Below are positions 21,708-34,300 of a DNA stretch of 64,000 nt, piece by piece. The DNA is taken from assembly GCA_030280995.1 (NCBI GenBank), contig JASXTE010000014.1, positions 27,801,150 to 27,865,149 on the forward strand, in the 5' to 3' direction. Below the pieces are notes generated by a model. It did no database searches. It had not been told where the DNA came from and was given only the letters and a program-made list of their open reading frames with translations. The stretch is from Hemileia vastatrix. Taxonomy: Eukaryota > Basidiomycota > Pucciniomycetes > Pucciniales > Zaghouaniaceae. How positions within the stretch are numbered: the first letter of the stretch is position 1; each line of letters starts with the position of its first letter. The translations under genes and the position numbers were made by a program.

Positions 21708-22719
21708 TCAAGGGTTGTTATCTTTTGAAGAATCGAAATTAGAAAATTTAGAAAGACCTTGATCGATTTCCTGGGATTCGAATCTTATTTCGCGGTCACG
21801 ATAGTGTTGAAGCCAGTTGGCTATTTTGAAAAGGTCTCTTAACAGTTGCTCTCTCATCCAAGATTCTGATCTATCAGAGGGCGGGTATCGTTGGAAATAA
21901 GCGATAAGGTTATTAAAATTGGCAAAAAGCTTTTCAGACACTAGGTGAATTGGAACTCTAGGGAAGCTTGGATTAGGTTCTGGTAGTTCATAAGCAGAAT
22001 ATGAAATTGGAGAACCGGTGGACGCTTATCAAATTAAAATATCAGCAAATTAAAACCTGAAGATTAAGAAAATAAAAAGAGACAACTAACCTGTGTCAAC
22101 ACTATCATGATCATAGATAAATGGCTTACTTGGTAATGGAGTGGGATTTTTTATGTTTAGAAAAGGATTTTTTATTTTTGATAGATGAGGAGGACTGGTG
22201 TTGGATTTGGTGTTTGAAGTAGATGTTCTGGGCCTTTTGGATGATACAAGAGAAGATGAAGACTGCTGGCTATTATAGGACCTTTTGTGCTTCAAGATGT
22301 TGGAAGAAGGAGAAGAATTGTTAAGGTTGAAGCATGGCCCTGGGAGCAGCAATAGTTCTTGGGGGAGTAGCAGCAAGTCTAGATTGGAGAGAAGGACCCA
22401 GAGGATTAGGTGATGGAGAAAGGTTTAAATAGGCTGATGGAGAAAAAGGTATGGGATCTTTAGAGGTTGATGGAATAGGGGGTGGAGTAGAAGGTGAAGA
22501 AGAAGGAGGAGGATTGCAGAAGGCGGCGAAGCTAGTAGCAGTGATGGGGAAAGAACCACAGTTCAAGCCAGAACATTTTCTTTTCTTCTCATAGCAGGAT
22601 AAACAGGCCCTGTTATAAGTGTGCTTTTGCCAGTTAAAAGAGAAGATACATTCCCTATGGGTGAAGGCACAGTATTTGCAAGATTGATCAGCTGAAGCAA
22701 TGAAGTCAGAAGGTTTCAT
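21708..22719 (-). pseudogene. Antisense Zn2Cys6-like gene of element H (two exons, one frameshift)
   Basis: Exon 1 runs 22719-22091 and exon 2 runs 22024-21708. The 66-nt intron (22090-22025) starts GTTAGT, has GCTGAT 16 nt before its AG, and is in phase 1. Residues C14, C17, C24, C39, C42 and C49 match C-x2-C-x6-C-x14-C-x2-C-x6-C, with YNRACLSCYEKKRKC as the basic half. A Ser/Pro-rich middle with a KRPR basic patch follows, then a helical C-terminal segment (WMREQLLRDLFKIANWLQ). One extra T near 22325 breaks exon 1 (AMLQP*); removing it restores the frame. Likely a nuclear DNA-binding protein by motif; function unknown. It is clearly homologous to the A copy. Confidence 0.7.
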
Positions 22720-23944
22720 CTTGTTAGGAGATATTTTTTTGAAGAAGAAAACTTGAAACTAGGATGAAGAAAGCTGGTGGCAGAATCTGGGTTCAAGGAT
22801 AGAGAAGTTGTTAGGTCCACCAAGACCTTAAACTGGATTGTTATCAAGCTGTTGGGACCACCATGACCTTAAACTGGATTTCTTATCGATTAAATGTTTG
22901 GTCCACCATGACTTTAATCTGGTAGTTCATTCATTGTTTAGTCCACTATGACTTTAAACTGGAAAATTAATATCTGCAGGATAATTCAACATTCATTGGA
23001 CCACTATGGCCTTATACTGGATTACTTGTCGATCAAATGTTTGGTCCACTATGACATTAAACTGGATTATCAAATTTATTCAATCTTTGGTCAAGCCTAG
23101 GCCTTACTTAGGAATATATCAAGTTATTTATGCACCTAAACGATCTTTGGTCCACCAAGACCATAAACTGGCAATCGATTATATGTTTGGTCCACCAAGA
23201 CTTTAAACTGGAATGTCAATCTTGTTTGGATAACTCAATTCAATCTTTTAATTTATCACTGTCCACTAAGACTTTAAACTGGATATTCAATTATTTCTGG
23301 AATTGGGTGCTGATAAGCTTTAGGAGGTTAAAATTTTAGGTGGTAATGATGCTAAGGAAAGCATAATGGTTAATTAGGTGAAATTTGTGGCGCTTTAACA
23401 TGGTCTAAAGTTAATATTATTATTGGAAGCCTGGCAAAAGTATTTTATGGGTTTGCTGTATAGCAAAGTTTGAAAATTGTGATGAAGGAATCAGAAGTTA
23501 GGATGGTAGTTGGATTTTAGGGAATGATTTTTTTTAGTGCCTCATAGTTAGGCCATTTTTTTTGGTGTGAAGCTTGGAGGACCTTATGGCGAGATTGGAA
23601 TCATAGAATTCGGCTCAGTGGGGGGCCCTATGAGGTTGGAATCAGGAGTATTCGGCTCATAGGAAGATCCACTCTCTCAATGCTGTGACAAGAAGGAAGA
23701 CTGGTATATGGGAGTCTGAAGGGATTCAAACCTTGCTCTCAGTAGTGGAATCATCACAAGATTTATTTTATTTTATTTTATGTTATATCAAGCCAGAGAA
23801 GAAAGAAAACATAGTTTTTATTATAAAGATTTATAAGAAGACCAGCTAAAACAAATTTATCAAATTATTTTATTAGACAAGATAATTCTTTTGGAATTTC
23901 TCAACCACTTATGCAAAGTTATAAGAATGGGGACATTCTCGATT
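22720..23944 (+). repeat. Dispersed GGTC/AGTC hairpin array upstream of the H PPT
   Basis: At least eight copies of tetramer-N6-tetramer followed by TTAAACTGG or similar: 22814, 22858, 22902, 22940, 22999, 23042, 23149, 23189 and 23261. Arms include GGTC/GACC and AGTC/GACT. Beyond 23300 I see only AT-rich DNA and a GAGGACCTTATGGCGA block that is also found in C. Short open frames here are incidental. Confidence 0.75.
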
Positions 23945-23954
23945 GGAGGGAGGA
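23945..23954 (+). promoter_or_regulatory. Polypurine tract of element H
   Basis: GGAGGGAGGA directly before LTR H2; the same tract precedes LTR A2 and LTR C2. Confidence 0.85.
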
Positions 23955-25128
23955 TGTGGTAGCCTAAAGTTTAGTACGGCACCTAAGTATGTAAATGGAG
24001 TTATCACGGCATGCAAGATTGGTGTTATTATTTTTTATAAAAGGGTTTTATTTAATTTATTGGAGTTTAAAATATGAAGGAATTGGTCACGAGCGAATGC
24101 CTACACAAATACAATTTATTTTACGGAGAAAACTTATTTTTACGGTCTGAAAATTTATAAGTATCAAGTCGAGTTACTCAAGAACCTTGGGAAATTTTCC
24201 CAGAAATTTTACTATTTTTCTTAAATTTTTAAATGAATTTTAAAGTTTTATAGAAATATTTACGTTTTTCAAAAATTACTTAACTTTGATGAATTTTCAC
24301 GGGGTAATTAGAGCTGCGCAGACTACGAAAATTAGTTTTGTAGGTAAAGGGGAAGTAGCTCTATTATGTGTAATTTTTCTAGATTTTTTATTATGGTTTT
24401 AAGGTTCTAAATTGAGTACGGAAGTCCGGACGGACTCCGTTTCGACTCCGTACGGACTCCGTACGGACTCCGCTTTGACTCCGTATGGACTCCGCTTTGA
24501 CTCCGTACGGACTCCGTACGGACTCCGTACGGGCTCAGGATTGACTCTGGAAGAGCTCTGGAGGGGAAAACTTAGGCACATGACTAGGAATACTTAAGCG
24601 CTTCTCAAACTCGAAATTGAGAAGGGGGACACATCATACAGCTTAATCTTTAACCACCACAGTCTCATTTTTTATTACTCAACAAATTAAATAAATTGTA
24701 ATACCCTTATAACATTATATTTTATATATAACATTTTAGAAATACTACTCAACAATTTAAATCACACTTCATACAGGGTATCTTTAGAAAGGTCTTCATC
24801 GCTGGGACTTGATTATTGCTGTCTCATATAAATTTAAAATATTATAAAAACATAAAAGTCAATCTTTTCAGATCTTTCACTGGTACACCTTAATTGTTGT
24901 TATCAGTATTTCTTTTCTCAACAGCCACTTTCTTTTAATCTCAATAAGCGTTAAATATTTTAGAGTTTCATTATTTTCATCAATCAGATCCAAGTAGATT
25001 GGTTAGCTTAGTGATTTAGAATTCCCATTTGTTATTTTTATTGGAAGGACGGGGTTTTCAGCTAAATCCACATATCTCCTCCGGATTCTGCTTATAGCAA
25101 GGCGACTGTAAGAGTTTACCTTACCATA
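23955..25128 (+). repeat. LTR H2 (3' LTR of element H)
   Basis: 1174 bp, same ends as H1. The CCG/CGG array (about 24417-24535) is longer and partly different, with extra GACTCCGCTTT units. Confidence 0.95.
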
Positions 25129-25132
25129 ACGG

Positions 25133-25513
25133 TTCTTTTGTGAAGCCCAGTGAGGGGCAGGCTCCTGTTGATTTGGTCAGGAGGAGGGGTGGTCTCAATC
25201 AAAGGAGGACAAGGTTTGAGGAGATTCCTGAGCAAGGGAAGTCTTCTGGTAAAGAGGATGATGACGTCAAGGGAAAGGGGAAGGAGGTCAATAAGGTCTC
25301 TTTTTCTACTTCCTTTGGTGGTTTAGAGTTGTATTCCTGTGGTGGAGAGTCAAGTGGAGAATGTTTGGCTGGTGTTTATGATGTGGAAGCAGGGAAGGTG
25401 GGTAGGCCTAAGAGAAGAGCAGTTCTCAGGCCCAACCAAAGCCAAATGCTTCAAAGGTGGATCCTAAGCTGAGTGCAGCTAGGAAGAGGTACAGAAAAGA
25501 GGAGCTGTAAAGG
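25133..25513 (+). pseudogene. Element A gag, C-terminal part
   Basis: Resumes after H with SFVKPSEGQAPVDLVRR, then STSFGGLEL and AGVYDVEA, as in H gag. The frame shifts near 25400 (KVGRPKRRAV) and stops at 25472. Then it picks up near MQKGMADMGPPSF. Confidence 0.85.
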
Positions 25514-26519
25514 ATGCAGAAGGGTATGGCTGACATGGGCCCCCCTAGTTTTGTTGCATTGGACATGAATGGTGAGCCAATGCCAATGGAGGTTTATTCT
25601 GAATCTGAGGAGGATGTCCCTTTGGCTTCATTGCCAAAACCTTCTGGAATTAGAGGTTCTGGTGAGGGATATGGTTTGGTTCCTGTTAATGGTAAATCTG
25701 TTGGTGGTTCTGGTCCTCAAGAACTTTCTAGGACCAAGGTAGTGAAGCAAAGAGCTCACTTTGAGAGGCCAGTAGTTTCTGGTCAAGTTAATGATATGGA
25801 CTCTGTCCTGGAAAGGATGAATCAGGGTCAGGTTTCCCTATCTTATGGGGAATTGTATGCTATCAGTCCAGAGTTGGCTGATAGACAGAAAAAGTTGTTG
25901 ACCAGGAGAAGAGTTTCTTCTAAGGAGGTGGAATACATCTGTGATTCTGCGGAAAAGTTTGGTGAGGGGTTGGAAACTCATTTTTCTGCTCCTCTGGGAT
26001 ATGTCAATGTCACTCTGAATGGCAGGGAGGCAAGGGCATTGGTGGATTAAGGTTCTCAGATAAACCTGATTTCTTTTTTTTGAGGAAACTCATTTGGGCC
26101 TCCCCATCAAAACTGGTATTAGTGGGAATTTAAGTGGTATTGGTGGCCATGTCACTGAATTGGTACGAACTTCTGAGTTTGTGAAGTTAAATGTTGGCGG
26201 AGCCTCAGGGAAGGTTCATTTCTATATTGCTAAGGGAACAGTCAAAGCTGTTTTGGGTGGGCCATTCTTGATGGATTTTCAGGCAAGAATTGGTTATCAA
26301 TATGATTTGGGAATCAGCTTGGAGTTGACTGGTGAAGACAAAAGGAGGCTTCACATGGGGTTATCATCCCCCAGAGAGGATGGTTGGGAGACCAGGCCTG
26401 GTTTATCTTCAATGTGCCAGTGCATGGATTGTTTCAGGAGAAGGAAAGAAGTTGATGCCGCCTCTGGTTTTCTGGAGTGTGGCTCAGGCTCTATTGAGAG
26501 TCTGTCTTTTTTAGAGTAA
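25514..26519 (+). pseudogene. Element A protease region
   Basis: Contains EEDVPLASLPKP, RPVVSGQVN and RRRVSSKEVEYIC. The retropepsin site reads VD*GSQINLIS because its Ser codon is now TAA (26048-26050). A run of T's near 26077 shifts the frame. The end (SLSFLE, stop 26517-26519) overlaps the slippery site. Confidence 0.85.
26507..26513 (+). promoter_or_regulatory. -1 frameshift slippery site of element A
   Basis: T TTT TTA in the protease frame, then GAG TAA. Downstream, AGGG-CTGATCA-CCCT forms a possible 4-bp hairpin. Confidence 0.75.
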
Positions 26520-28776
26520 TGAGGGCTGATCACCCTAGTGCTACAACCTCTCCCCAAGATGAGGAAATCCCATGTTGTAGTAGTTCAGCTCCCTTGGAGT
26601 TATACCAAGTGGATTTTCAACTTTCTCTTTTTAATGTTTCTCTTCTCTGCAAGTATTCATCAAGTTTTTATCAAGTCTTTGTTTTCTCTCAAGATTCTCA
26701 ATTATTTTTAATTCAAGCTCAAAGAAGAAGATTGGTTATATATCTTTATGGGAAGATATACAGAAAAGTTTTGGAGTGGTGAGATTGGGGTCTAAAAGTA
26801 AGTCCTCCCAATTCTGCACTGCTAGGGATTCTTCTACACCTTTCAAAAACATTACCTGAGCCACACCTGTGAGCATTGGGGAAACCCCTGGTTATTTTTG
26901 TAGGTCAGAAGAAAACTCAAGAAAAGAAGATAAAAATTTCAAGATAATTCAAGAAAATCAAGAAAAAAATCTGAAATTAATGAAGAAAGAAGATTCAAAA
27001 TATTTTTGTGAAGATCGTCAAGATCAATTTTTGAGCCTTCAGCATGAGATTAAACTGCAGAAAATTATGAAGAAAGAAGATCATCAAGATCAATTTTTGG
27101 GGCTCCAGCATGAGGATAAACTGCAGAATTTTAAAAGAGTTGATTCTGAAGATGAATCAAGATTTGAAGATTTGGAAGACGGAAGTCAAGATGAAGATTT
27201 GGAATCGTGGAAAAGTTTTGGAGTGGTGAGATTGGGGTCTGAAAGTAAGTCCTCCCAATTGTGCACCGCTAGGGTTTCTTCTACACCTTTCAAAAACATT
27301 AACTTGGCCACACATGTGATCAATGGGGAAACCCTTGGTTTTTGTTCCAGGTCTGGTGGTGAAGATTTTCTGAAGATCCCTCAAGTTGAAGGTGGAGCGG
27401 CAAAGTATAAGAAGGTAGCGCAGAAGATTAGGCCTGTCAATGAGCCTATGCCTGTGGGTTTGAATCCACCCTTGAAGAGAACTCCTTTGTCAAGAGATCC
27501 GTACTGTAATCCTTTGGTGAAGAATCCTCCAGAATTCGTAGAGACAGCTAGGGTGACTGTCGAAAGGTTGAAAGTTGTTAATTTTGGTCCTGATGGGTGG
27601 TTGTCTGAAGAAGAAAAGAAGTTGTTATTGCACTTTATTGTGCTAAGGGAAAAAGCTGTGGCTTTTGTTGAAGAGGAAAGGGGTGTGTTGAGGCACTCTT
27701 ATGGGGAAACTTACTTGATTCCTGTGGTTTGTCATGAACCTTGGCAAATCAAACCTATTCCGGTTCCAGATGCTATAAAAGAGGATTTTGGGAAGATTGT
27801 TAGGGAAAGAGTCAGGATTGGGTTATAGGAGCAATTGACATCCAGTTACTCAAGTCCGGTTTCTGTGTAAAGAAGAAGAATGGAAAGTTGAGGGTGGTTC
27901 ATGATCTTAGAGACTTGAATAGAGTCACTATCAAGGATGCTGGTATGCCACCAAGTGCAGAGGATTTTGTTGAAGCTTTTGATGGAATGGTGTGTTATGG
28001 TTTGGGTGATATTATGGGTGGTTATGATGAGAGGGAACTTCATACGGATTCAAGGCCTCTCACAACCTTTGAGACTCCTTTGGGAAGATTTCAACTCACT
28101 AGGTTGCCTCAAGAAGCAACTAATTCAGTGGCGGTATATCAAGCACAGATGGCTTGAATTTTGCAGGATGAGGTTCCTACTCATGCTGGTATTTTTATTG
28201 ATGATGGTGGAATTAAAGGACCATCCACTGATTATGGTAATGAGGTGTTAGCAGAGAACCCTGGTATAAGGAGGTTTGTTTGTGAATATGCAATAACTCT
28301 AGAGAGAGTGTTGTTTAGGATTGAAGAGGCTGGTTTGACCATATCAGGGTCAAAATTCTGTTGTTGTGTTCCTGCTTTGGAAATTCTGGGTCATGTGGTA
28401 TGTAAAGAAGGAAGGATTATGGCAAAGAAAAAGATAAATAAAATCCAGTCATAGCCAAGGCCTAAAAATACTACTGAAGTCAGGGGATTTTTGGGTGTAT
28501 GTGTATATGTCAGGATTTTTATTAAGGATTTTTCTTTGTTGGCTTCACCTTCAAGGAGGTTGACCAGGAAAGATGCAGATTGGGAATGGACTGAAAAGTG
28601 TGAAGAGGCTTTTCAGAAGTTGAAAAAGGTTGTTGGGGAAGATATTGTTCTTCACAAGTTGGATTATGGTGTTGGTTCTGGAAAAATTTATCTGGCAGTG
28701 GACTCAAGCTATATTGCTGCTGGTGCTGTTTTGTCTCAGGAGGATAAAACTGGGAGGGTCAGGCCAGTACAATATG
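26514..28776 (+). pseudogene. Element A pol, 5' part (linker, RT, start of RNase H)
   Basis: The -1 frame starts RVMRADHPSATTSPQDEE and runs through a degenerate linker to the RT motifs MRVVHDLRDLN and FIDDGG, and RNase H LAVDSSYIAAGAVLSQ. Breaks include stops at 26780, 27826, 28155 (W to TGA) and 28452 (W to TAG), and a one-base loss near 27860. It ends at RPVQY, cut by element E; the frame resumes at 37630 with ESVVF. Confidence 0.9.
26759..27352 (+). repeat. Duplicated ~145-bp block in A pol linker
   Basis: Two copies (26759-26903 and 27209-27352) code for SFGVVRLGS and SKSSQLCTARVSSTPFKN-type sequence. A third copy is in C (49216-49359). H lacks it. Confidence 0.75.
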
Positions 28777-29953
28777 TGTCAGTACAGTCTAGTATATAAG
28801 TATGATATAATAGTGTTATTTTATGGTCCTACTACTTATTAATAAATGATTTAGTGATTAAACCTCAGGGGAAGACTAATAAAATAGTTATACTCAAATA
28901 AAACTCACAATACTTGGATTTAAATGCGTGCTAGTGGTGGAAAATAGAAGAATAAAATATAGTTATAGCTTTTATAAAGATAATATCAATTTATAAGGGC
29001 TTTATAATATATTTCTGAATACTAATAATTGTATTGTAGTGTTTTTTTTAAGTGTAGTAATTGAATGATGATAATAAACCGTCAAAATCCCTCCTTACTT
29101 ATACCCAAATCCACTGGAGTGCACAGACCTTCAATCCAGATGATGTCACTACTATCCCCGGCAATTACAGCACTGTGAGGGCCCATCACCTCCCCATGGC
29201 GTCCACTTCAAGCAGTTTCAACACCCAGACCTCCAGTAAGGACCCTCCATCACTATTAATAATAACACAGAGTCATACCATAAATAGAAAACCCAGATAA
29301 AAGCGGATACCATAAAGAAACAGGTAAAATAAATGATCAAAAAGAGATTTAATGAAACTAAAAGTATATAAAGGAAACAAATAAAATGTCCAAGCCCCCA
29401 ATAACATCCCCAAGCATCCACATTAACCCAAAAACATCTTTCCAACCCATAAATCCGTGAATAACCATCCAAGGAAGTAATTTTAGTTGTCCAAACTGGG
29501 TGTATGCGCCTGATATAGGTGTCTATGCTTCTGTAGGCGTTGTGAGTCCACTGATTTTGTCCATATGACCTAAAATAAGTAGAAAAACAAAGGTTATAGG
29601 CTATTAAGGGGCTAAAACCCACTTATATACCTAAATATACATAATATACTGCATATTTCACTGAATATGAGATTTATGTATACATATAAGCTTATGTATG
29701 TCAATAATTACTTCATATCACTTAAGATAAGTATATTATGACTCCATTAACACCTTAATAAGTATTATTAGGCCATGAATAAGCTATTTAAACTATTATA
29801 AATTATATAATAGAATAATAATTATATATATATATAATAAAATAATATATATTATTATTTTAACCTTATTTTTAAGATATAAGCTTAATCTAGTTAAGGT
29901 TATCTTATTTTAAGCATAAGAAATACTCAGTCCTAAGGATATTTAGGCTGACA
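28777..29953 (-). repeat. LTR E1 (3' LTR of element E)
   Basis: 1177 bp with TGTCAG/CTGACA ends. In element sense it starts TGTCAGCCTAAATATCC. The 134-codon minus-strand frame inside it is hydrophobic and also present in E2; I treat it as incidental. Confidence 0.95.
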
Positions 29954-29965
29954 CTCCCTCACCCC
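29954..29965 (-). promoter_or_regulatory. Polypurine tract of element E
   Basis: On the minus strand GGGGTGAGGGAG directly precedes the 3' LTR start. Confidence 0.8.
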
Positions 29966-30073
29966 AAAAAAAAAAACAATAAAAAAAATGTTAAGACATT
30001 TTAATTAATCTTAAGGAATGAAATAATAAAATAAAAAAATAATTTTTATAATACATATACTGAATGAACAGTA

Positions 30074-31384
30074 TTATTTAGATTTAAATTTTTTCAAGAG
30101 ATTTTTAAGATCAGAGATTTCATTTTCTGGAATCCACTGGTCATATTCACTTGATTTATTTTTAAATCTTAATAGATACTCAACTCCCTTTTCTTTAGTA
30201 AGGTGTCTCTTTTTAAGTATCTTTTCAATTTCTGCTTTTTCCACTATTTCTTCAGGTTGCTGTTTATGCCTTCCTGATCTTCTTGGAAAGAGAGCAGTAT
30301 CATTAGAAGGGTATGGTTTTATAAGAGAAATAGGAAATACTGGATGTTTTCTATCATAAGGTGCATATAGAATAACCTCAACAGCATTATTACCAACCAT
30401 CTTTTTAACTACAAATGGTCCAATGAATGGATCCTTCAATTTAACATTACCATTTAAATTGAAATGTAGCGTTGAAATAAGGACTTCATCACCCTCTTTG
30501 AACATTTGTTCTTTATGGGCTTTATCCCATCTTTTCTTTTCATACTCAAAAGCCTTATTTATACATTCTTGAGCATGTTTTCTGCATAATTCCTGCATCT
30601 GAAGAAAAGATTTGGTACCTGGATGAATATCCAATCTAGGTAACTTATTAAGAGTTTTAGCAGGGGTATTAGGTACATAACCCAACCATAACTCAAATGG
30701 CTTTTTGCCAGTGACAGAATTTACTGTACTATTATATGCAAATTCTAAACCTGGGATAAGGGTTACCCAATCATGCGTGAATTTGTCATTGTCTTTAAAA
30801 TTAAGACCAAAAGCACAGTATCTTCTTATCATATCTTCTAAGGTTTGTATCATTCTTTCTGCTAGCCCATCAGTTTGTGGATGGTGTTCTGTAGAAAGTT
30901 TTAATTGACACCCTGAAACATCCATAAGTGACGTCCAGAACTCAGAAGTAAATTTAGGATCTCTGTCAGAAACTATTGCTTTGGGAAAACCTGCTGTATT
31001 TAACATTTGTGTCCACCATAAAAAAGCTAAGTCCTTTGCAGAAACCTCTTTGTGGGTAGGAATAAATTTACACATCTTTGTAAATCTATCTACAATTACC
31101 CAGCAGGAGTTATAACTCTTATGCCCTGCTATTGGCAAACCTGTTACAAAGTCCATGTTAATGATTTCCCATGGAGCTTTTGGTTGCTCAATTTGTTGTA
31201 ATAAACCAGCTCTTTTTCCTGTTAATCTTTTAGATTTTTGACAAGAATCACATGTTTCAACATATTTCTGAACATCCTCAGACATGTTAATCCACCAAGC
31301 TGTGTTTTTTACTCTGGTTAATGTTTTATGGTAGTCAAAATGACCTGCTAATATATCATCATGACATATACTTAACATTAACTC
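30074..31384 (-). CDS. Element E integrase with chromodomain
   Basis: 434 codons from the first ATG after the amber codon, and in frame with gag-pol. The HHCC-type zinc end includes C43 and C46 (ETCDSCQKSK). The catalytic set is D76 (MDFVTG), D138 (SDRDPKF) and E174 (GLAERMIQ), with the usual 35-residue D-to-E spacing. A GPF-like segment (IGPFVVKKMVG) follows. The C-terminus (EIEKILKKRH ... YLLRFKNKSSEYDQWIPE) is chromodomain-like. It is very similar in style to basidiomycete Ty3 integrases. It would be expressed only by readthrough or reversion of the stop at 31385-31387. Confidence 0.9.
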   Translation of the reverse strand, partial: ELMLSICHDDILAGHFDYHKTLTRVKNTAWWINMSEDVQKYVETCDSCQKSKRLTGKRAGLLQQIEQPKAPWEIINMDFVTGLPIAGHKSYNSCWVIVDRFTKMCKFIPTHKEVSAKDLAFLWWTQMLNTAGFPKAIVSDRDPKFTSEFWTSLMDVSGCQLKLSTEHHPQTDGLAERMIQTLEDMIRRYCAFGLNFKDNDKFTHDWVTLIPGLEFAYNSTVNSVTGKKPFELWLGYVPNTPAKTLNKLPRLDIHPGTKSFLQMQELCRKHAQECINKAFEYEKKRWDKAHKEQMFKEGDEVLISTLHFNLNGNVKLKDPFIGPFVVKKMVGNNAVEVILYAPYDRKHPVFPISLIKPYPSNDTALFPRRSGRHKQQPEEIVEKAEIEKILKKRHLTKEKGVEYLLRFKNKSSEYDQWIPENEISDLKNLLKKFKSK

Positions 31385-34300
31385 CTACATTGAAGGGGGA
31401 ATTACAATCACATTACTTAATTTTTTCCTGTAATATATAAAACCATCCTCAATGGAAAATTTTCCTTTTTCTAATGCCTCTTTATACTTAATTGGTAATG
31501 TTTTTATTAAAACATTCATTGAAGCATTAGATGGATCATTTAATATTGTAGTTAATTTACTTAATTCAGGATCTGAATTATACTTATCAAGAATTGATTG
31601 CATAAATTCATCCTCAAGATCTACAATATAAATGCCATAAATTTTAATAATCTCTGACTCAGGAACATAAGCAGGATTATCATCATTATTAGGCAGAGGT
31701 ACTCTAGATAACAGATCTACATTAGAGTGCAAGGTTCCTGCTCTATGTGTAATAGTCATCCGTCCTCTGTACTCTTGTACAGCTAATTGCCATCTAAACA
31801 TGTGTCTATTAGGAGTTTTCATGTTTAAGAGTGACTTAACTGCACTACAGTCAGTTATTAACTCAAATTTTTGGTCTTCCAGGTAATAATGTAGCTTTTC
31901 AAGAGCCCATACTACTGCCAAACATTCAAGTTGAGTAGCACCATATTTCAATTCACCACTTCTCAGAGTACGTGAAATATAGCAGATTACTACTTCTGAC
32001 ATTTTACCTTCAATAAGTTGTTTTTGATGCAAAGCAGCACCCAGTCCAATAAAACTTGCATCTGTATATAATACAAAAGGTAATTGGAAATCTGGTAATC
32101 CCAAGATAGGAGCTGTCATTAAACATTCTTTCAACTTATTAAAAGCTTGTTGTCTTTCATTATTCCAAATGAAAGCTTCTGATTTCTTTATCAGTGTGGT
32201 CAGTGGTGCAGCAATTGATTGGTAGTTTTTTATATATTGTCTATAATAACCACACATTCCAAGAAAAGATTGTACATCCTTCACATTTTGAGGAATGCCA
32301 ATATTCTTTATTGCAGCCACTTTATTTTGGTCTACACATATTTGTAAGCCAGATACAATATGACCAAGCACTTTTAAAGATTCAAACCCAAATTTACATT
32401 TTTTCAATGCAAGGGTCATTTTTATTTCATCCATTTTCTGAAATACTTTCCTTAAATGGATTAAGTGTTCATCAAAATTTTTAGAGAACACTATGATGTC
32501 ATCAATGTATACCATTAACCATCCCTCAATCATTTCATTATGGAATGTTATATCCATTAACTTTTGAAATACTGATGGAGCATTCTTTGGTCCAAATGGC
32601 ATTCTGACATACTTATAAATTCCCATGTGTGTTGTTATCAACAAAAAGTTCTGTGAATTCTTTTCAACAGGAATTTGATGGTACCCTTTATTTCCATCTA
32701 GGCAACTTATATATTTAGCACCTTTAAGGGTAGCATGTATAGAGGCAATCCTTGGCAAGGGATAAATATCATCTACTGTAAATGTATTTAATGCTCTATA
32801 ATCACCGCACAGTCTTGCTTTATCTTGTTCATAAGAAATCAGCACTGGTGATATTACACAATATTTTGGTGTAGTTTCAACCTTCTCAAGAATGTTCATT
32901 TTTAATAACATCTTAATATTATCCTCTATGTCTTTCCTCTTCATTGGTGAAGCAGGGTATGGTTTCTTTTTAAGACTAGCAGGAATATTATCCATATCAC
33001 AGGTTAAACTAATTTTCATTTCATGATCTTTTACAAGGCCAAGTTCATTTGTACCATGTGCAAAAGCCATTGGAAAAGCTTTAATTAATTCCAAAATATT
33101 ATCTTTCTCAGTTTCACTTATCTGAGTGCCAAATGATGCTTTTGAGATTTCTGTTTCCAGAAGTTCCATCTCATTGGATTCTCTTCCTTTAGACGGGGAA
33201 TTTGTTACTGACTCAATGTGTAAGACTGTGTTAAAAGAATTTATTTTAAATTTCCTTTTACCATTCATGCCAATTGTAAAATTGTTATTAGCAGGGTCTA
33301 ATTTTACACCAAATTTAGTCAGAATATCATTTCCAATGATAAAACAGTTACTACAATTTGTATTATCCATTACTACAAAGTCACAAGTTACCCTTACATA
33401 ACCATGTTGGTGTTTAAAGAAAACAGCAGCTTTGTATTTACCAATGGGGTGTAGTACTGATCCAAAACCTCTCCAATTTTTATTCTGAAGTGGTTCAAGC
33501 TTAAACTTATATTCACTATCAATTTTCTGTAATGTATTAGTGGAAACAACTGAACCAGCAGCTCCTGTGTCCAATACTATATTAACATTTTCACCAGAAA
33601 TGATAGCTGGAACCGTGATAGGTGTCATTCTAAAGTTATCAGCTTGTATATCCTTAATGTTTTCAGCATCCTCAAAATTCATTAAAGATTCATTTGAGTC
33701 CATATTTAATATTGGATTTTCAAAGATGGACAAATCATCTTCCAACATACAGACTTCATTTTCATCACTATATGAGATATTGCTGTCATAATCACTTGAT
33801 TCTTTACTTTTTTCAGTTTCAGTTTCAGATTCACGTTGATTTTCAACAATATTTATGTTTTTCTCACATTTGTGACCTTTTACCCAAGGTTTATTACACT
33901 TATAACAAGTATTTGTTTCATACTTTTTAGGTACTACAGGTGCAGTAGGTTTTTTCTGCTTCTCCTGAAGTGTTTTTGAATTCTGAGTTTTTACAGGTTC
34001 AACATTTTGCTTATAAGTGGAATACCTTGATTCATACTTATGGTTCAATAATATTTCATTGCAAATATTAATAAAGTCAGAATATTCAGTAACATTTAAT
34101 GTTCTAGCTACAACAATGTCTCTGACAGATATAGGTAATTTGTATATTATCTTATCTTTCCATAAGTTAAAATCCATATGAGGCTCAATGGCTTTTAATA
34201 TTTTGTTTAAATTCATTAAAAATACCATAGGTTTGTCACCATTCAACAGATTATACCTAGTCTTCTCATACAGTCTCTTCTGAGTAAGCCTGAATTTAGA

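Larger units (their letters stand above)
12147..25128 (+). mobile_element. Element H: nearly intact retrotransposon inserted in A gag
   Basis: Bounded by LTRs 12147-13298 and 23955-25128 and flanked by a 4-bp duplication acgg (12143-12146 and 25129-25132). It splits the A gag codon series FPDG^S. Total 12,982 bp. Gag-pro is interrupted by one amber codon. Pol is fully open over 1404 codons in the -1 frame. An antisense gene and a long array of hairpins lie before the PPT. The LTRs look very alike apart from the CGG array length, so insertion was recent. Confidence 0.95.

Noticed and set aside
24399..24597. Open frames of about 60 codons across the CGG array in LTR H2
   Set aside because: They are repeats of an 11-bp unit read in three frames, with no independent support.
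29218..29622. 134-codon hydrophobic frame in LTR E1, also in E2
   Set aside because: It is kept because the two LTRs are nearly identical; the older solo LTR (54067-55242) breaks it, so there is no sign of selection.
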